DNA of 39,051 nucleotides. Source: Desulfamplus sp. (GTDB lineage Bacteria; Desulfobacterota; Desulfobacteria; Desulfobacterales; Desulfobacteraceae). The position numbers and the translations under genes were made by a program. Numbering within the stretch: position 1 is the stretch's first letter; the number at the start of each line of letters is the position of its first letter. The stretch spans positions 1 to 39,051 of the forward strand of contig JADGBC010000015.1 in the NCBI GenBank assembly GCA_015231705.1. The letters are read 5' to 3'. Positions 15,144-24,368 of this stretch are shown one piece after another. The notes beneath the pieces were generated by a model that saw nothing but the letters and a program-made list of their open reading frames with translations, was not told where the DNA came from and searched no databases.

Positions 15144-18100
15144 TTGTCCTGTATTCAGGCACATAAAGAGATCCAGGATTTGAGAATTTTTCTGAAATAT
15201 GGCATTCCCCCTCTTATGCCTCTTTTTATATCTCTTTGTGCAGGAGTTACTGCTGGCAATTATCTGCCGGTTTTCCCGCATTTGATGATCATAATTCCTC
15301 TTGTTTTTTCAATCATTATTATCTTTTATGCAGTTTTCATTGTTAAGGTTGTTTTTAATAACAGCCATGCCCTGATGGGCACAACGAAAAATGAAAGTCC
15401 TATAATTAAGGCCAATTCAAGAGACTTTCACATAAAACTTCAATCTCAAAATGACTGCACCGAAGCTCTTTATCTTCTGATTATCAAAAGAATTATCAAA
15501 CAAAAGACCTTCTTACAAAATACCTTCTTACAAGTTTGCATGCCTGCAATCTTAATCATTATTGTTTTTATATCAGGTTATTATCTTGTCCATTCAGCCA
15601 TTTTTCCTGCTCTTCCCCAAAATCATATTTCAAATTTTACCGACAAAGGAATTTTAGAGATTACCGGCAAGATATCTTCCAGGCCTGAAGAGTTTTTCTA
15701 TACCCGGCTTGAACAAACTAACAAGCGGGTAAGATTTAATATTGAAGTAGATAGCGTACAAAATATCATTGAGGAGAGTAACGAAAAATCATCCAGTTCA
15801 AAAGCAATGCAAGAAGACGAGGAGAACAACGGCCAGGCACATCAAATACGAGGTTTCCAGAAAGCCAGCCATGCTCAACAAAAAGTTACTGGAATGGTTC
15901 AGGTGAATCTCTATAATCCTTTGGAACAATATAAACAGGGTGATATTGTGAAGTTTAAAGGCAAGCTCCAGTCAATACGCAACTTCAATAATCCTGGAAG
16001 ATTTGATTATGTCAGATACATGCAAATGCAAAATATCTGGGGACGAGTCAGTGTCAATGGAAAAATAAATTTAAAGAAGATAACCACGATTGATTTAAAA
16101 AATAACAGCCATGCCCTGATGGATACAAATAACGGTCGTGCCCTGATGGGTACAACGAAGAATGAAAGCCTCATGGCTACAGCTATTTCAAAATACTTTC
16201 ACATAAAAACTATCATGAATCTCATCAATAGAACCATCATGGATTTCGTCAGTAAAACCATCATGGATTTGAGAGATAATTTTAGCACTCACATTTTTAA
16301 ACATATTGAAAACAGTGATTCCAGTGCCATACTGTGTGCACTCACCACCGGACAAAAAGAGTTTATTTCAAAAGATCTTATCCGTGATTTCTCCGTAACC
16401 GGTGGCAGTCACATTCTTGCCATATCTGGTATGCATCTTTCTATTGTGGCAACACTCTTTTTTTATCTATTCAATGGTCTGCTTTCATGTTTCAAATGGG
16501 TTCTGATTCGAGGGTGGAGCAAAAAAGGAGCAGCATTTTTGACGATAGTACCCATCGTGGGTTACGCTGTACTCTCCGGTTATTCCGATGCTACCCAGCG
16601 TGCCATGATAATGATTATCATTTTTATGACAGCAGCAGTTATTGAAAGAGAGAGTGATGGCTTTAATTCACTTGCAGCAGCAGGGATTGTAATTCTTCTG
16701 CTCGATCCTCTATCCCTGTTTATGGTCTCTTTTCAGCTATCTTTTTCAGCGGTTTTTTTCATACTCATGGGTCTATCTCTGGCTGGCAGATACAGATATG
16801 TACTTACCTCAAAAGAGTTTCACATAAAATTCCAAATTTTTTTTCAAATATTGCTTTCAAGCAAGTTTTTAAGAAAATTAACTGGTTTTATTTTCATATC
16901 TTTTTGTGCAATTGTCGGCACTCAGATTCTGGTGATGCACTATTTTAATATTTTATCCTTTGCCGGGCTTATGACAAATTTAATCCTTATTCCAGGGGTC
17001 GGTTTTATCTCCCTCCCTCTTGGACTTGCCGCTCTTTTTGTCCACCCGTTTTCAGCACAAATATCTGGGGTTTTGATAAAATGTGCAGGAGTTGTCTTGA
17101 CACCTTGCATCAACGTTGTAAGAGCTATAGCTGATGTGCCCTGGAGTCATGTAGAGACATTCACTCCTGATATAGTAGAAATTGCCTGCTATTATATTTT
17201 TGTTTATGCCCTTTTTATTACGGCAAAATCGTGGCTTTTTGTTGCGGTAAAGTCATGGGAGCAAAGCAGTGATTCCATTTTTGTTCCGGTAAAGCCGCAG
17301 GACAATGGATATGAGAGCATGGTGCCGAAAAAGGAGATCGTTATGCTCAAAGAGCAGGAGATAATCCTCAAAGAGGAAAACGCGATGTTAAAGGCGGAGA
17401 AGATGATCCTCAAGGAAGAGAACATGATGTCCAAAGAGCAGGAGATGATCCTCAAAGAGGAGAACATAATGTTCAAGGAGGAGATCAGCAGAAACAAAAT
17501 TTTATTCAAAGGAGGAGTGTTTGCGGTCGTTCTGATATTTTTTATAATTTTGATTCATGAATCTTTATGGATAAAGAGGCGTTTTTTTAATAAAAATCTT
17601 GATGTTACGGTTCTGGATGTTGGCCAGAGCAATAGTGCCCTTGTTGCAATGCCTCAGGGAAAGACCATTTTGGTTGATGGAGGAGGTTTTTCTTACGAAG
17701 GCAAATTTGACACAGGAGAGCATATAGTTGCCCCGTTTTTGAGGCAGAAAAGAATAATGTCATTAGATGCAGTGGTGTTAACCCATCCAGATTCTGACCA
17801 TATGAATGGGCTTGTCTATATTTTTGAACACTTCAAGGTGAAGAGATTTATTAAAAACTGCGATCATCAAGAGAGCAGGGCATATATAGATCTGATGTCC
17901 GGCGTTAGAAGAAATGGTTCACAGGTTTATATAGTTGATGAGAAAGCCGAGTCAATTCAAATAGGCATGGGAAGTCTATATTTTTTTCACCCATTAGAGC
18001 CATGTTCAGATCAAAGCAGTGGATCAGAAAATACCAACAATAACTCTGTTGTCTTCAAGGTGATATTTAAAGATAATTCCATTCTTTTTCCAGGTGACAT

Positions 18101-18395
18101 CATGAAAGATACTGAAAAAGAGCTTGTGCACAGACACGGAAGTTCCCTAAAGGCTGATATCCTTGTTGCTCCGCACCATGGCAGTGCCGGTTCCAGTACC
18201 GATTTTTTTCTTGATAAGGTTGAACCGGAAAGTATAGTCATATCCTGCGGATGGCAAAATCGCTTTGGATTTCCAAGAAGTAATGTGTTAAACAGATATC
18301 AAAAGAGGGGAGTGCAGATATTTAGAACCGATTTAAATGGTGCGGTAAATGTCTGTTCTGATGGAAGACAATGGAAAACGACAACCTTCTTTTGA
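15144..18395 (+). CDS. comEC: ComEC/Rec2-type DNA-uptake channel, strongly expanded
   Basis: ComEC forms the inner-membrane channel for transforming DNA. This copy has 1083 residues, well above the usual 700-850. Hydrophobic N-terminal segments and an OB-like region lead to the Competence domain with many membrane helices (GGSHILAISGMHLSI near residue 420). The C-terminal metallo-beta-lactamase domain has LDVGQSNSALV, an HxDxDH motif (LTHPDSDHMNGL) and APHHGS. The extra length comes largely from repeats: residues 73-98 and 330-355 are two full 78-bp elements, 321-329 a partial one, and 734-781 a coiled-coil of 14-residue units (KEQEMILKEEN). The start is uncertain: TTG at 15144, or TTG at 15180 after AAAGAGATCCAGGAT. 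The other competence genes are not in the window. Confidence 0.9.
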   Translation: MSCIQAHKEIQDLRIFLKYGIPPLMPLFISLCAGVTAGNYLPVFPHLMIIIPLVFSIIIIFYAVFIVKVVFNNSHALMGTTKNESPIIKANSRDFHIKLQSQNDCTEALYLLIIKRIIKQKTFLQNTFLQVCMPAILIIIVFISGYYLVHSAIFPALPQNHISNFTDKGILEITGKISSRPEEFFYTRLEQTNKRVRFNIEVDSVQNIIEESNEKSSSSKAMQEDEENNGQAHQIRGFQKASHAQQKVTGMVQVNLYNPLEQYKQGDIVKFKGKLQSIRNFNNPGRFDYVRYMQMQNIWGRVSVNGKINLKKITTIDLKNNSHALMDTNNGRALMGTTKNESLMATAISKYFHIKTIMNLINRTIMDFVSKTIMDLRDNFSTHIFKHIENSDSSAILCALTTGQKEFISKDLIRDFSVTGGSHILAISGMHLSIVATLFFYLFNGLLSCFKWVLIRGWSKKGAAFLTIVPIVGYAVLSGYSDATQRAMIMIIIFMTAAVIERESDGFNSLAAAGIVILLLDPLSLFMVSFQLSFSAVFFILMGLSLAGRYRYVLTSKEFHIKFQIFFQILLSSKFLRKLTGFIFISFCAIVGTQILVMHYFNILSFAGLMTNLILIPGVGFISLPLGLAALFVHPFSAQISGVLIKCAGVVLTPCINVVRAIADVPWSHVETFTPDIVEIACYYIFVYALFITAKSWLFVAVKSWEQSSDSIFVPVKPQDNGYESMVPKKEIVMLKEQEIILKEENAMLKAEKMILKEENMMSKEQEMILKEENIMFKEEISRNKILFKGGVFAVVLIFFIILIHESLWIKRRFFNKNLDVTVLDVGQSNSALVAMPQGKTILVDGGGFSYEGKFDTGEHIVAPFLRQKRIMSLDAVVLTHPDSDHMNGLVYIFEHFKVKRFIKNCDHQESRAYIDLMSGVRRNGSQVYIVDEKAESIQIGMGSLYFFHPLEPCSDQSSGSENTNNNSVVFKVIFKDNSILFPGDIMKDTEKELVHRHGSSLKADILVAPHHGSAGSSTDFFLDKVEPESIVISCGWQNRFGFPRSNVLNRYQKRGVQIFRTDLNGAVNVCSDGRQWKTTTFF
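15360..15437 (+). repeat. 78-bp element, in-frame in comEC (residues 73-98)
   Basis: It encodes NSHALMGTTKNES then PIIKANSRDFHIK. Start, end, length and frame equal those of the copies at 7820 and 16131. It falls just after the second hydrophobic segment, in a loop. Confidence 0.93.
16104..16208 (+). repeat. Tandem partial (27 bp) plus full (78 bp) element in comEC (residues 321-355)
   Basis: A 27-bp 5' fragment (AACAGCCATGCCCTGATGG..., 16104-16130) is directly followed by a complete copy (16131-16208) encoding NGRALMGTTKNES then LMATAISKYFHIK. Both lengths are multiples of three, so the frame is kept. The region precedes the Competence domain. Confidence 0.92.
16808..16829 (+). repeat. Possible 3' remnant of the 78-bp element in comEC
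   Basis: CTCAAAAGAGTTTCACATAAAA matches the last 22 bases of the element at 18 positions and encodes KEFHIK in the family frame. It is short enough to be coincidental. Confidence 0.4.
17343..17486 (+). repeat. 42-bp tandem repeat encoding a coiled-coil linker in ComEC
   Basis: About 3.4 units of 14 codons (MLKEQEIILKEENA, MLKAEKMILKEENM, MSKEQEMILKEENI, MFKEEI). The two-heptad period with Met/Ile/Leu at regular places predicts a helical coiled coil. It joins the membrane part to the C-terminal helix and metallo-beta-lactamase domain. Confidence 0.85.
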
Positions 18396-18492
18396 GTTTT
18401 TTGTTATCTGCTTTATGTTCAATATCCGGTATTTTCCCTTTCTTGTAACTGTATCTTCTTAGCTCACCTCTTTAAACAAAAGGAGATTTGTT

Positions 18493-19320
18493 TTGTTTTT
18501 TATCTATTTTTCATGTGCGTTTGTTGCTTCGATAATTGTTTATATAGATTCTGAAAAACAGCGGATGCCAAGATGGTGGTCTGCAATTGTCTTTTTTGCT
18601 CCGGTGACAATACCTTATTATATTGTTAAAACAAGGCGTAAAAAAAGTTTGATTCCACTTACGGCATTTTTAGTTATTGTGATACTTGTGGGTGTTGGAG
18701 AATCTGTCCTGTATCACAGAGTAAAGGATAGGATTATTTACTCAAGCTACTCTCCCAAAGCCAGAGAAATTTTGAGATTTACAGAAGATCTTAAATATTC
18801 TGTCCAGAAGCTTAACAACCTTGCATTACAGCTTGACGATATGAGCCGTGTGGATTCAAGTCCTGAAAAAATATATGAGGTGTTAGCCTTTGTAAAGGCC
18901 ATGCAGTCTCTGATGGAAGATAACCAGAGGGCTGTAAAAAAATTTATGCTGGTAGTCAACGATTATCGCAACCTTCTGATTGAGGAGAATTTTAACTGGC
19001 TGCTGAAGATAGAAGAGTACTATAATGAGCCTGTGGTGGTTAAATACTTAAGAACGCTTGCTGCGTACCTGGATACCTTCTCTTCTCTTCTTGAATACAC
19101 AGGGGAACACTTTCAGGAGATAACAGCCGGGGATTCTGTCTATATTAAAAATTATGATGGCTATTACATGAATTATCTCAGAGCTCTGGAGAGCCATAGC
19201 CGTATAGATGTCAACAGAATGCAATTTCAGCACAATTTTCTTGTGCATGCTCCCGAACTTGAGCCTTATCTTCCGATTATTCTTCAAAAACGCTTTGTTA
19301 ATATCTGGAAAAGAAAATAG
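18493..19320 (+). CDS. Membrane-anchored protein of unknown function
   Basis: The TTG at 18493 is preceded by AGGAG at seven bases, giving 275 residues. Three hydrophobic segments lie at about residues 1-18, 27-45 and 53-72. A largely helical soluble domain of about 200 residues follows, with no motif that I recognise (EENFNWLLKIEEYYNEPVVVKYL is a typical stretch). The soluble part is acidic and Tyr-rich and may be a four-helix sensor-like bundle. It follows comEC by about 100 bases in the same direction, but nothing links it to DNA uptake. Confidence 0.8.
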   Translation: MFFIYFSCAFVASIIVYIDSEKQRMPRWWSAIVFFAPVTIPYYIVKTRRKKSLIPLTAFLVIVILVGVGESVLYHRVKDRIIYSSYSPKAREILRFTEDLKYSVQKLNNLALQLDDMSRVDSSPEKIYEVLAFVKAMQSLMEDNQRAVKKFMLVVNDYRNLLIEENFNWLLKIEEYYNEPVVVKYLRTLAAYLDTFSSLLEYTGEHFQEITAGDSVYIKNYDGYYMNYLRALESHSRIDVNRMQFQHNFLVHAPELEPYLPIILQKRFVNIWKRK

Positions 19321-19356
19321 GGAGATGTTTTATGGATATGCAACCATATCTCTCCC
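19320..19356. terminator. Possible shared hairpin between convergent genes
   Basis: GGGAGA...TATGG pairs with CCATA...TCTCCC, with an internal loop (TGTTT/TC) and an eight-base apical loop. It lies exactly between the membrane-protein stop and the activase stop. No U-tract, so only a weak call. Confidence 0.35.
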
Positions 19357-19377
19357 CATTCGCTTATTGTCTATTTT

Positions 19378-22300
19378 CTATTTCAAACAGTGATCCTTTC
19401 CCCCAGAGACATTATTGTCAATATATCTTCGATACTGAAGGAACGGAATTACAACTCTGTTTTTGTTTCCTCCAAGTGCGTCATAGGTGATACTCACAAT
19501 TGGAACCCCTGTGATCTTCTCAATTCTGGTGCTCATGGCTTCAGTTACTAAGCCTGGGCAGCAAAAAGATGGACTGGTCTGGACAAACATGGCAAGATCA
19601 GGATTTTCTTTTATTGTGTAATGGATTTTGAGGATATTGTCCATAGATTCACCGGTATGTTCCGGCAGCAGCCCATATTTTGCAAGCACGCTCTTGAAAT
19701 CGTCGGTGTATGTATGGTCAGGCTCATTGAAAAAAGGTTCAAAATAACGGTAATAACGCTTTTCCAACTGGGTCATGGTTGTAAGAATAGCCTTGTTGGA
19801 TATCAAACTTAAATACCTTCCCTCTTTAAACCATTTTTTGAAGTATGACTCGGCAATCATTTTGGCAAACCTGTAATAGGGTGTTGTGACCACCTCTCCA
19901 CCATGCTCTTCAATAAAATGAATAAGATTTTGGTTCATCACATCATTATCTCTTACATAAAAATCTCCAAAAATACCAACTTTGGGACGATTCTCTCTTG
20001 GGAATGTTTCAATAGTCTCAAATTGGGCCAGGGCAATCTTAAGAGAATCTTCTCTGGTGGTTCTTCCTTCAAATGCCAGATTCAATATGCGCACAGCCTG
20101 TTTTATAGCGTTGTCTGTCTCTCCTTTTATCTTTTCATACGGCCTTATCCTGCAACCCAAAGCCCTTAAAAGACCTCCGAACATATATGCAAAATAGGCA
20201 TTGAGTGCGGCATTGACGGAAATTTCGCTGAACGCAAAATCACCTTTATAAACGCCCGCTTTTTCAAGACCGACTACAACATCTTTTTTTGAACTGTGAC
20301 TTTGTAAATCAAATATTTTGCTGTTTTGTGCACCTGTTGCTCTGATTGATAAAAGGCTGTTTTGTCCATTGCTCTGTCCACTCTCTTCTCCATTTGCCTT
20401 TTGGTTAGGCTGTCCGCTCATTGCAAGAATGGATTTGATGTGATGGGGATATAGCTTGATATTGCATGATATTTCAGACTTGCTCATCCATAGAAGGCAT
20501 TTCTCAGGATCAAGGCCCCTGTTCATTATTGTCTGTGCATATCCACTTGCAATAGCATTAAGAGGGATACACTGACCAGTATTGGTTTTAAGGCTCTGCT
20601 TGATGGTGTCATCAGTCTCTTCCATGAGAAGAGCATCATATCCTTCCCCACGAAGAGTGGCTGTCAGGAATGAGCAGGTAATGGGATCCCAGTTTGGCAT
20701 TACAATTGTTTTACCAGTTAGATCTGACTCAAGCTGGGGATTGAGTGGTTCAAGGTTGACATCTTTTTTAATTTTGCCATGAAGTCTGAAATTTTTAAAT
20801 GCCCTCACAGCTGCCTCTATACGTGTCTCATATCCTACGCTGGAGTCATGCTCATCAAGTTCAAGAACAAGATAGGGTTTGTCATGTGCCTCCATAATTT
20901 TCTTGAAATAATCTACCCCAAAGGAGTCAGGCGAACACTTAAATGACGTCACATAGACAGGAAACAGATTCTCTGTTCTGGCGGCAATCAGGGTTGCTTT
21001 TAGAATGACAGCTGCATGTTCCCAGTGGATCTCCCGTAAAAGCGGCTCTATAACGCTAAAATCATGGCTTTCAAAGTCCAGCATATCCTGAAAAAAGGTA
21101 TCTACATGTAAAGATGAGAATATATCGGGAATCTTGCTGTTCAGAGATTCAGACAGTATTGTGTAGGGTCTTCCAACCAATAACACGTTAATTTTACTAT
21201 CGGATACAGAGGTAGAGAGTCTCTCCTCTCTTGTTGTTTTCTCGCTGTTTGGGGTATCTTTGTGTACTATTTGACTTTCTGTTCTATCACGGTGTGGTTT
21301 AATGTCGCTATGTTGTCTGTCAGTGTGCTGACTTATTTGAATAGTTCCTATATTTATCTGTTGGGTAAAAATTTGCCTGAGCTGGTTATCCGCACCTTTT
21401 TTCCAATCTATAACCTTGTCATGTGCGGAGCTGATATCAAAAAAGCTGATATCGGAACCAGAAATTTTTTTCAATTCGCGGTAAAGTTCTATTTTTGTGT
21501 AAAAATTGGTGTATAGATCTTTTACAACAGGTGCGATCAACCGCTCCTTTTTTATTCCTGGCAGTGCCGCAATAATTGATGGAACATACTGTGTATAATA
21601 ACAGTATTGCCGTCTGCCTGTTTTTTCTCTGTTTTTATTTTCAAAATAGTAGGGAAGAAAGACATAGTCAGCCTTTTCCATCAGGTAGTCCACATGACCA
21701 TGAATTGATGTTACTGGTGTGCAAAATTCGGCATTGGCAAGAGAGCGTCCACGAGATACAGGGGATTTCATCTTTTCGCTGCTGATAGTTTTAATTCCAA
21801 GATAGTTGAAAAATATCTTCCAAAAATGAAGATCCTCAACCATATGAAGAGCTGCCGGAAGACCTATTGTAAATGGATAGGTAGTTCTGCATGGGTGGGG
21901 TAGGGTGACCGCTTTTTTTCTTGCCTTGAGCAGATGAAAATTTTGCTCCTTTGCCACATAATGGTCTGTTGCATAGTCTCTGCCGCATAGAAAGCCAAAA
22001 GCTACAGTCTCGTTCTCTATTTCAACAATGGTGAGTTTACAGTTGTTTGTGCACAGCTGACAAGTCTCCTGGCGTACAGGAATCCTGTTTTTCCAGAGTC
22101 CGAAACCTCTGAAACGGCTTTTTGGTGCTTGTTGACCGGTTGAACTTAGAGTTTGAACCAGTTCGTCTTTTCCGTTTAAACGATTGTTTGGACGGTCATC
22201 ACTGATGAGTCTGCTAACATGGGGATTGCAATGATAACCGTTGGTTGAGTCAGCAACATTGTGTTGCTGTTCATATTGGCTGCCGGAACCGTCAACATTA

Positions 22301-24264
22301 GGCAGAGTCTCATAGTCGCTGCTAAAAGCAACCTGTGTGTGCTGATCTTTTAAAGTAAGAGCGACACCAAGAGCACCGGTAAGGTGACAATATTGTGAAA
22401 CATGGATGGTTTTTTTCAGACGCTGTTCAAATGCTGCCACAAGTGCTCTGTTTTTTGCCGTCGCCCCCTGAAAAAGAATGGTGCTGCCGATTTTTGCTTC
22501 TGTTGCCACCTTGGTCATGTAGTTATCTCTGACAGAATGCAGTGCCGATGCCAGAACCTCATCCACACAGTACCCTTCCGAGAGAAAGTGGTTCATGTCC
22601 CGTTCCATGAATACAGTACATCTGTCGCTTGATATGGGAGATTTCACAGATTCTGTTCTTGCGGAGTATTCTGAAAGCGGACAACCAAGTTTTAGTGCTT
22701 GCTCCTCTATAAAGCTTCCAGTGCCGGCAGCACAGACAGTATTCATGAAAGATGATGTTACAACTCCGTTTTTCATTGTAGTAAATTTTGCGTCCTGCCC
22801 TCCTATTTCAATGATGGTATCAACACTGTTATTAAGTTCATAGGCCGCTCTTGAGTGAGCGGTTATTTCATCTAATACTAGATCTGCTCCAATTATTCCG
22901 GCTGAGATTTTTCTTCCTGAACCTGTAGTGCCGCATCCAATGATGGTTATATCAAGGTTGTAGTCTGATATGAATTTGTCAATTGATTTGAAAATTGCCT
23001 GAACCGCCTGCACTGGTCTGGATGCTGTTCTGGTGTAGAATCCTGCTATAACAGTACCAGTTTCAGTGATCATAATCCCTTTTGTACTGGTAGATCCCAC
23101 ATCAAGTCCAATGTAACATCGATGGGAGTCAGAGCATGAATCAAGAGTCGTAGGATCTTCGTAGATATCTTTTTCGACACCATCATCTATTTCGCTCTTA
23201 AATCCTGTGAATTCTGGATAGTCAGACAGGGCAAGAGTGAGTTCTGGAAAAAAGAATTTCTGTTTTTTCTCTTTTTCCATCAACAGGTCATTAACAGAGT
23301 TGATATTAATGGCAGAAATATCTGCTTTGATTCTATTTGAATCGGTTCTGATGTTCTCGGGTATGGTTGTATCTGAACGGCAGGTGTTGTTTCTTAAATC
23401 ATCTGCCATACAAAGAGCCGCACCAATTGCACCATACAGATGTGAGTGGCTGTCAAGAATCAGAGAATCATCTGTCTGGGATTTCGATATCAGAGCGTCA
23501 AGATGTTTTTTAACTGAGATGTTTTTAGATACACCACCGCAGAAAATAATGGGCTTGAGAATATCTTCACTGGTAAAAAGTGTGTTGTAAATATTTCTTG
23601 CAAGCCCTCTGCATAGTCCATCACATATCTGGGGAACAGAGAAACCCTCCTGCTGGGCGTGGATCAGATCTGTTTTGGCAAAAACAGCACAACGTGTTGC
23701 AATATCAGGAATAGCAAGGCTGTTCTCAGAAGCTGCCTGACTCAACTCTTCCGGACTTGAAAGGCCAAGTCTTTTGGATTGTTGGTCGAGAAAACTTCCT
23801 GTACCGGCAGCACATGATGTGTTGTTTCTGGAACCACAGTAGTTGCCGGACTCATCAAAGAGGCTAAGACTGAATTTCTCCCCCCCGACATTAAGAATTG
23901 AACCTATTTTTTCATGAAAATGGCGGGCTGCCCTTATAATGGCCACCTGTTCATCATAGGCCAGGCATCTTTTTACAACTGCCGGGGTTGAGGAGGTGGC
24001 TGCTACATAACTGAATCTGTTCAGGCTGATTCCTGTACAGCAAGATTCAACTTCTGATGGTGCAGATTCAAGACTTGACGGTGTGGATTCAAGATCTGAC
24101 AGTGCGGATTCAAGACCCTGGGCTATATTACCGTGGTGAAATACAGAATTTTTATATATTATTTTTATTTCCGGTTTTATGTCGCTGTTTTCAATAGTAA
24201 TGCCTGCGACTGAGACGGAAACAGAACCCACGTCAATACCCAGAATATCTATTTTATTTTCCAT
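19378..24264 (-). CDS. Giant double-ASKHA acyl-CoA dehydratase activase-related protein (BcrA/BadF/HgdC family with DUF2229)
   Basis: This 1628-residue protein holds two ATPase modules of the kind that activate 2-hydroxyacyl-CoA dehydratases and benzoyl-CoA reductases by ATP-driven electron transfer. Module 1 (about 1-290) has GIDVGS, SCAAGTGSF (C151), RCAVF (C192) and FCGGVSKN. Module 2 (about 384-640) has GLDVGSTSTKG, IEIGGQDAKF, VCAAGTGSF (C511), RCTVF (C549) and FQGATAKN. In this family those cysteines hold a 4Fe-4S cluster between subunits; two modules in one chain could form an internal pseudo-dimer. The remainder contains CQLCTNNCKL (DUF2229-like) and a C-terminal region with CCPGLVTEA resembling the dehydratase component. 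A 21-bp tandem repeat expands residues about 50-75. The ATG follows AAGGATG. Such large fused proteins are widespread in anaerobes, but their substrate is unknown. Confidence 0.9.
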   Translation of the reverse strand: MENKIDILGIDVGSVSVSVAGITIENSDIKPEIKIIYKNSVFHHGNIAQGLESALSDLESTPSSLESAPSEVESCCTGISLNRFSYVAATSSTPAVVKRCLAYDEQVAIIRAARHFHEKIGSILNVGGEKFSLSLFDESGNYCGSRNNTSCAAGTGSFLDQQSKRLGLSSPEELSQAASENSLAIPDIATRCAVFAKTDLIHAQQEGFSVPQICDGLCRGLARNIYNTLFTSEDILKPIIFCGGVSKNISVKKHLDALISKSQTDDSLILDSHSHLYGAIGAALCMADDLRNNTCRSDTTIPENIRTDSNRIKADISAININSVNDLLMEKEKKQKFFFPELTLALSDYPEFTGFKSEIDDGVEKDIYEDPTTLDSCSDSHRCYIGLDVGSTSTKGIMITETGTVIAGFYTRTASRPVQAVQAIFKSIDKFISDYNLDITIIGCGTTGSGRKISAGIIGADLVLDEITAHSRAAYELNNSVDTIIEIGGQDAKFTTMKNGVVTSSFMNTVCAAGTGSFIEEQALKLGCPLSEYSARTESVKSPISSDRCTVFMERDMNHFLSEGYCVDEVLASALHSVRDNYMTKVATEAKIGSTILFQGATAKNRALVAAFEQRLKKTIHVSQYCHLTGALGVALTLKDQHTQVAFSSDYETLPNVDGSGSQYEQQHNVADSTNGYHCNPHVSRLISDDRPNNRLNGKDELVQTLSSTGQQAPKSRFRGFGLWKNRIPVRQETCQLCTNNCKLTIVEIENETVAFGFLCGRDYATDHYVAKEQNFHLLKARKKAVTLPHPCRTTYPFTIGLPAALHMVEDLHFWKIFFNYLGIKTISSEKMKSPVSRGRSLANAEFCTPVTSIHGHVDYLMEKADYVFLPYYFENKNREKTGRRQYCYYTQYVPSIIAALPGIKKERLIAPVVKDLYTNFYTKIELYRELKKISGSDISFFDISSAHDKVIDWKKGADNQLRQIFTQQINIGTIQISQHTDRQHSDIKPHRDRTESQIVHKDTPNSEKTTREERLSTSVSDSKINVLLVGRPYTILSESLNSKIPDIFSSLHVDTFFQDMLDFESHDFSVIEPLLREIHWEHAAVILKATLIAARTENLFPVYVTSFKCSPDSFGVDYFKKIMEAHDKPYLVLELDEHDSSVGYETRIEAAVRAFKNFRLHGKIKKDVNLEPLNPQLESDLTGKTIVMPNWDPITCSFLTATLRGEGYDALLMEETDDTIKQSLKTNTGQCIPLNAIASGYAQTIMNRGLDPEKCLLWMSKSEISCNIKLYPHHIKSILAMSGQPNQKANGEESGQSNGQNSLLSIRATGAQNSKIFDLQSHSSKKDVVVGLEKAGVYKGDFAFSEISVNAALNAYFAYMFGGLLRALGCRIRPYEKIKGETDNAIKQAVRILNLAFEGRTTREDSLKIALAQFETIETFPRENRPKVGIFGDFYVRDNDVMNQNLIHFIEEHGGEVVTTPYYRFAKMIAESYFKKWFKEGRYLSLISNKAILTTMTQLEKRYYRYFEPFFNEPDHTYTDDFKSVLAKYGLLPEHTGESMDNILKIHYTIKENPDLAMFVQTSPSFCCPGLVTEAMSTRIEKITGVPIVSITYDALGGNKNRVVIPFLQYRRYIDNNVSGGKDHCLK
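24043..24114 (-). repeat. 21-bp tandem repeat in the activase gene
   Basis: Successive seven-residue units LESALSD, LESTPSS, LESAPSE and a partial VES are encoded by near-identical 21-base units (3.4 copies). It interrupts the first ASKHA module between early strands. Confidence 0.85.
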
Positions 24265-24368
24265 TTTAATACATCCTTTTTCCCGGGTTTATCTGTTGTT
24301 TGTTCAGGCATTTAAGTTCAATAATAATTGAAGTTAATCTGTCTGTATTCACTATATTACTCATATGT

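Noticed and set aside
17204-17509. Minus-strand ORF of 101 codons over the ComEC coiled coil
   Set aside because: Its repeated FSSLRIIS pattern is only the reverse reading of the 42-bp tandem repeat.
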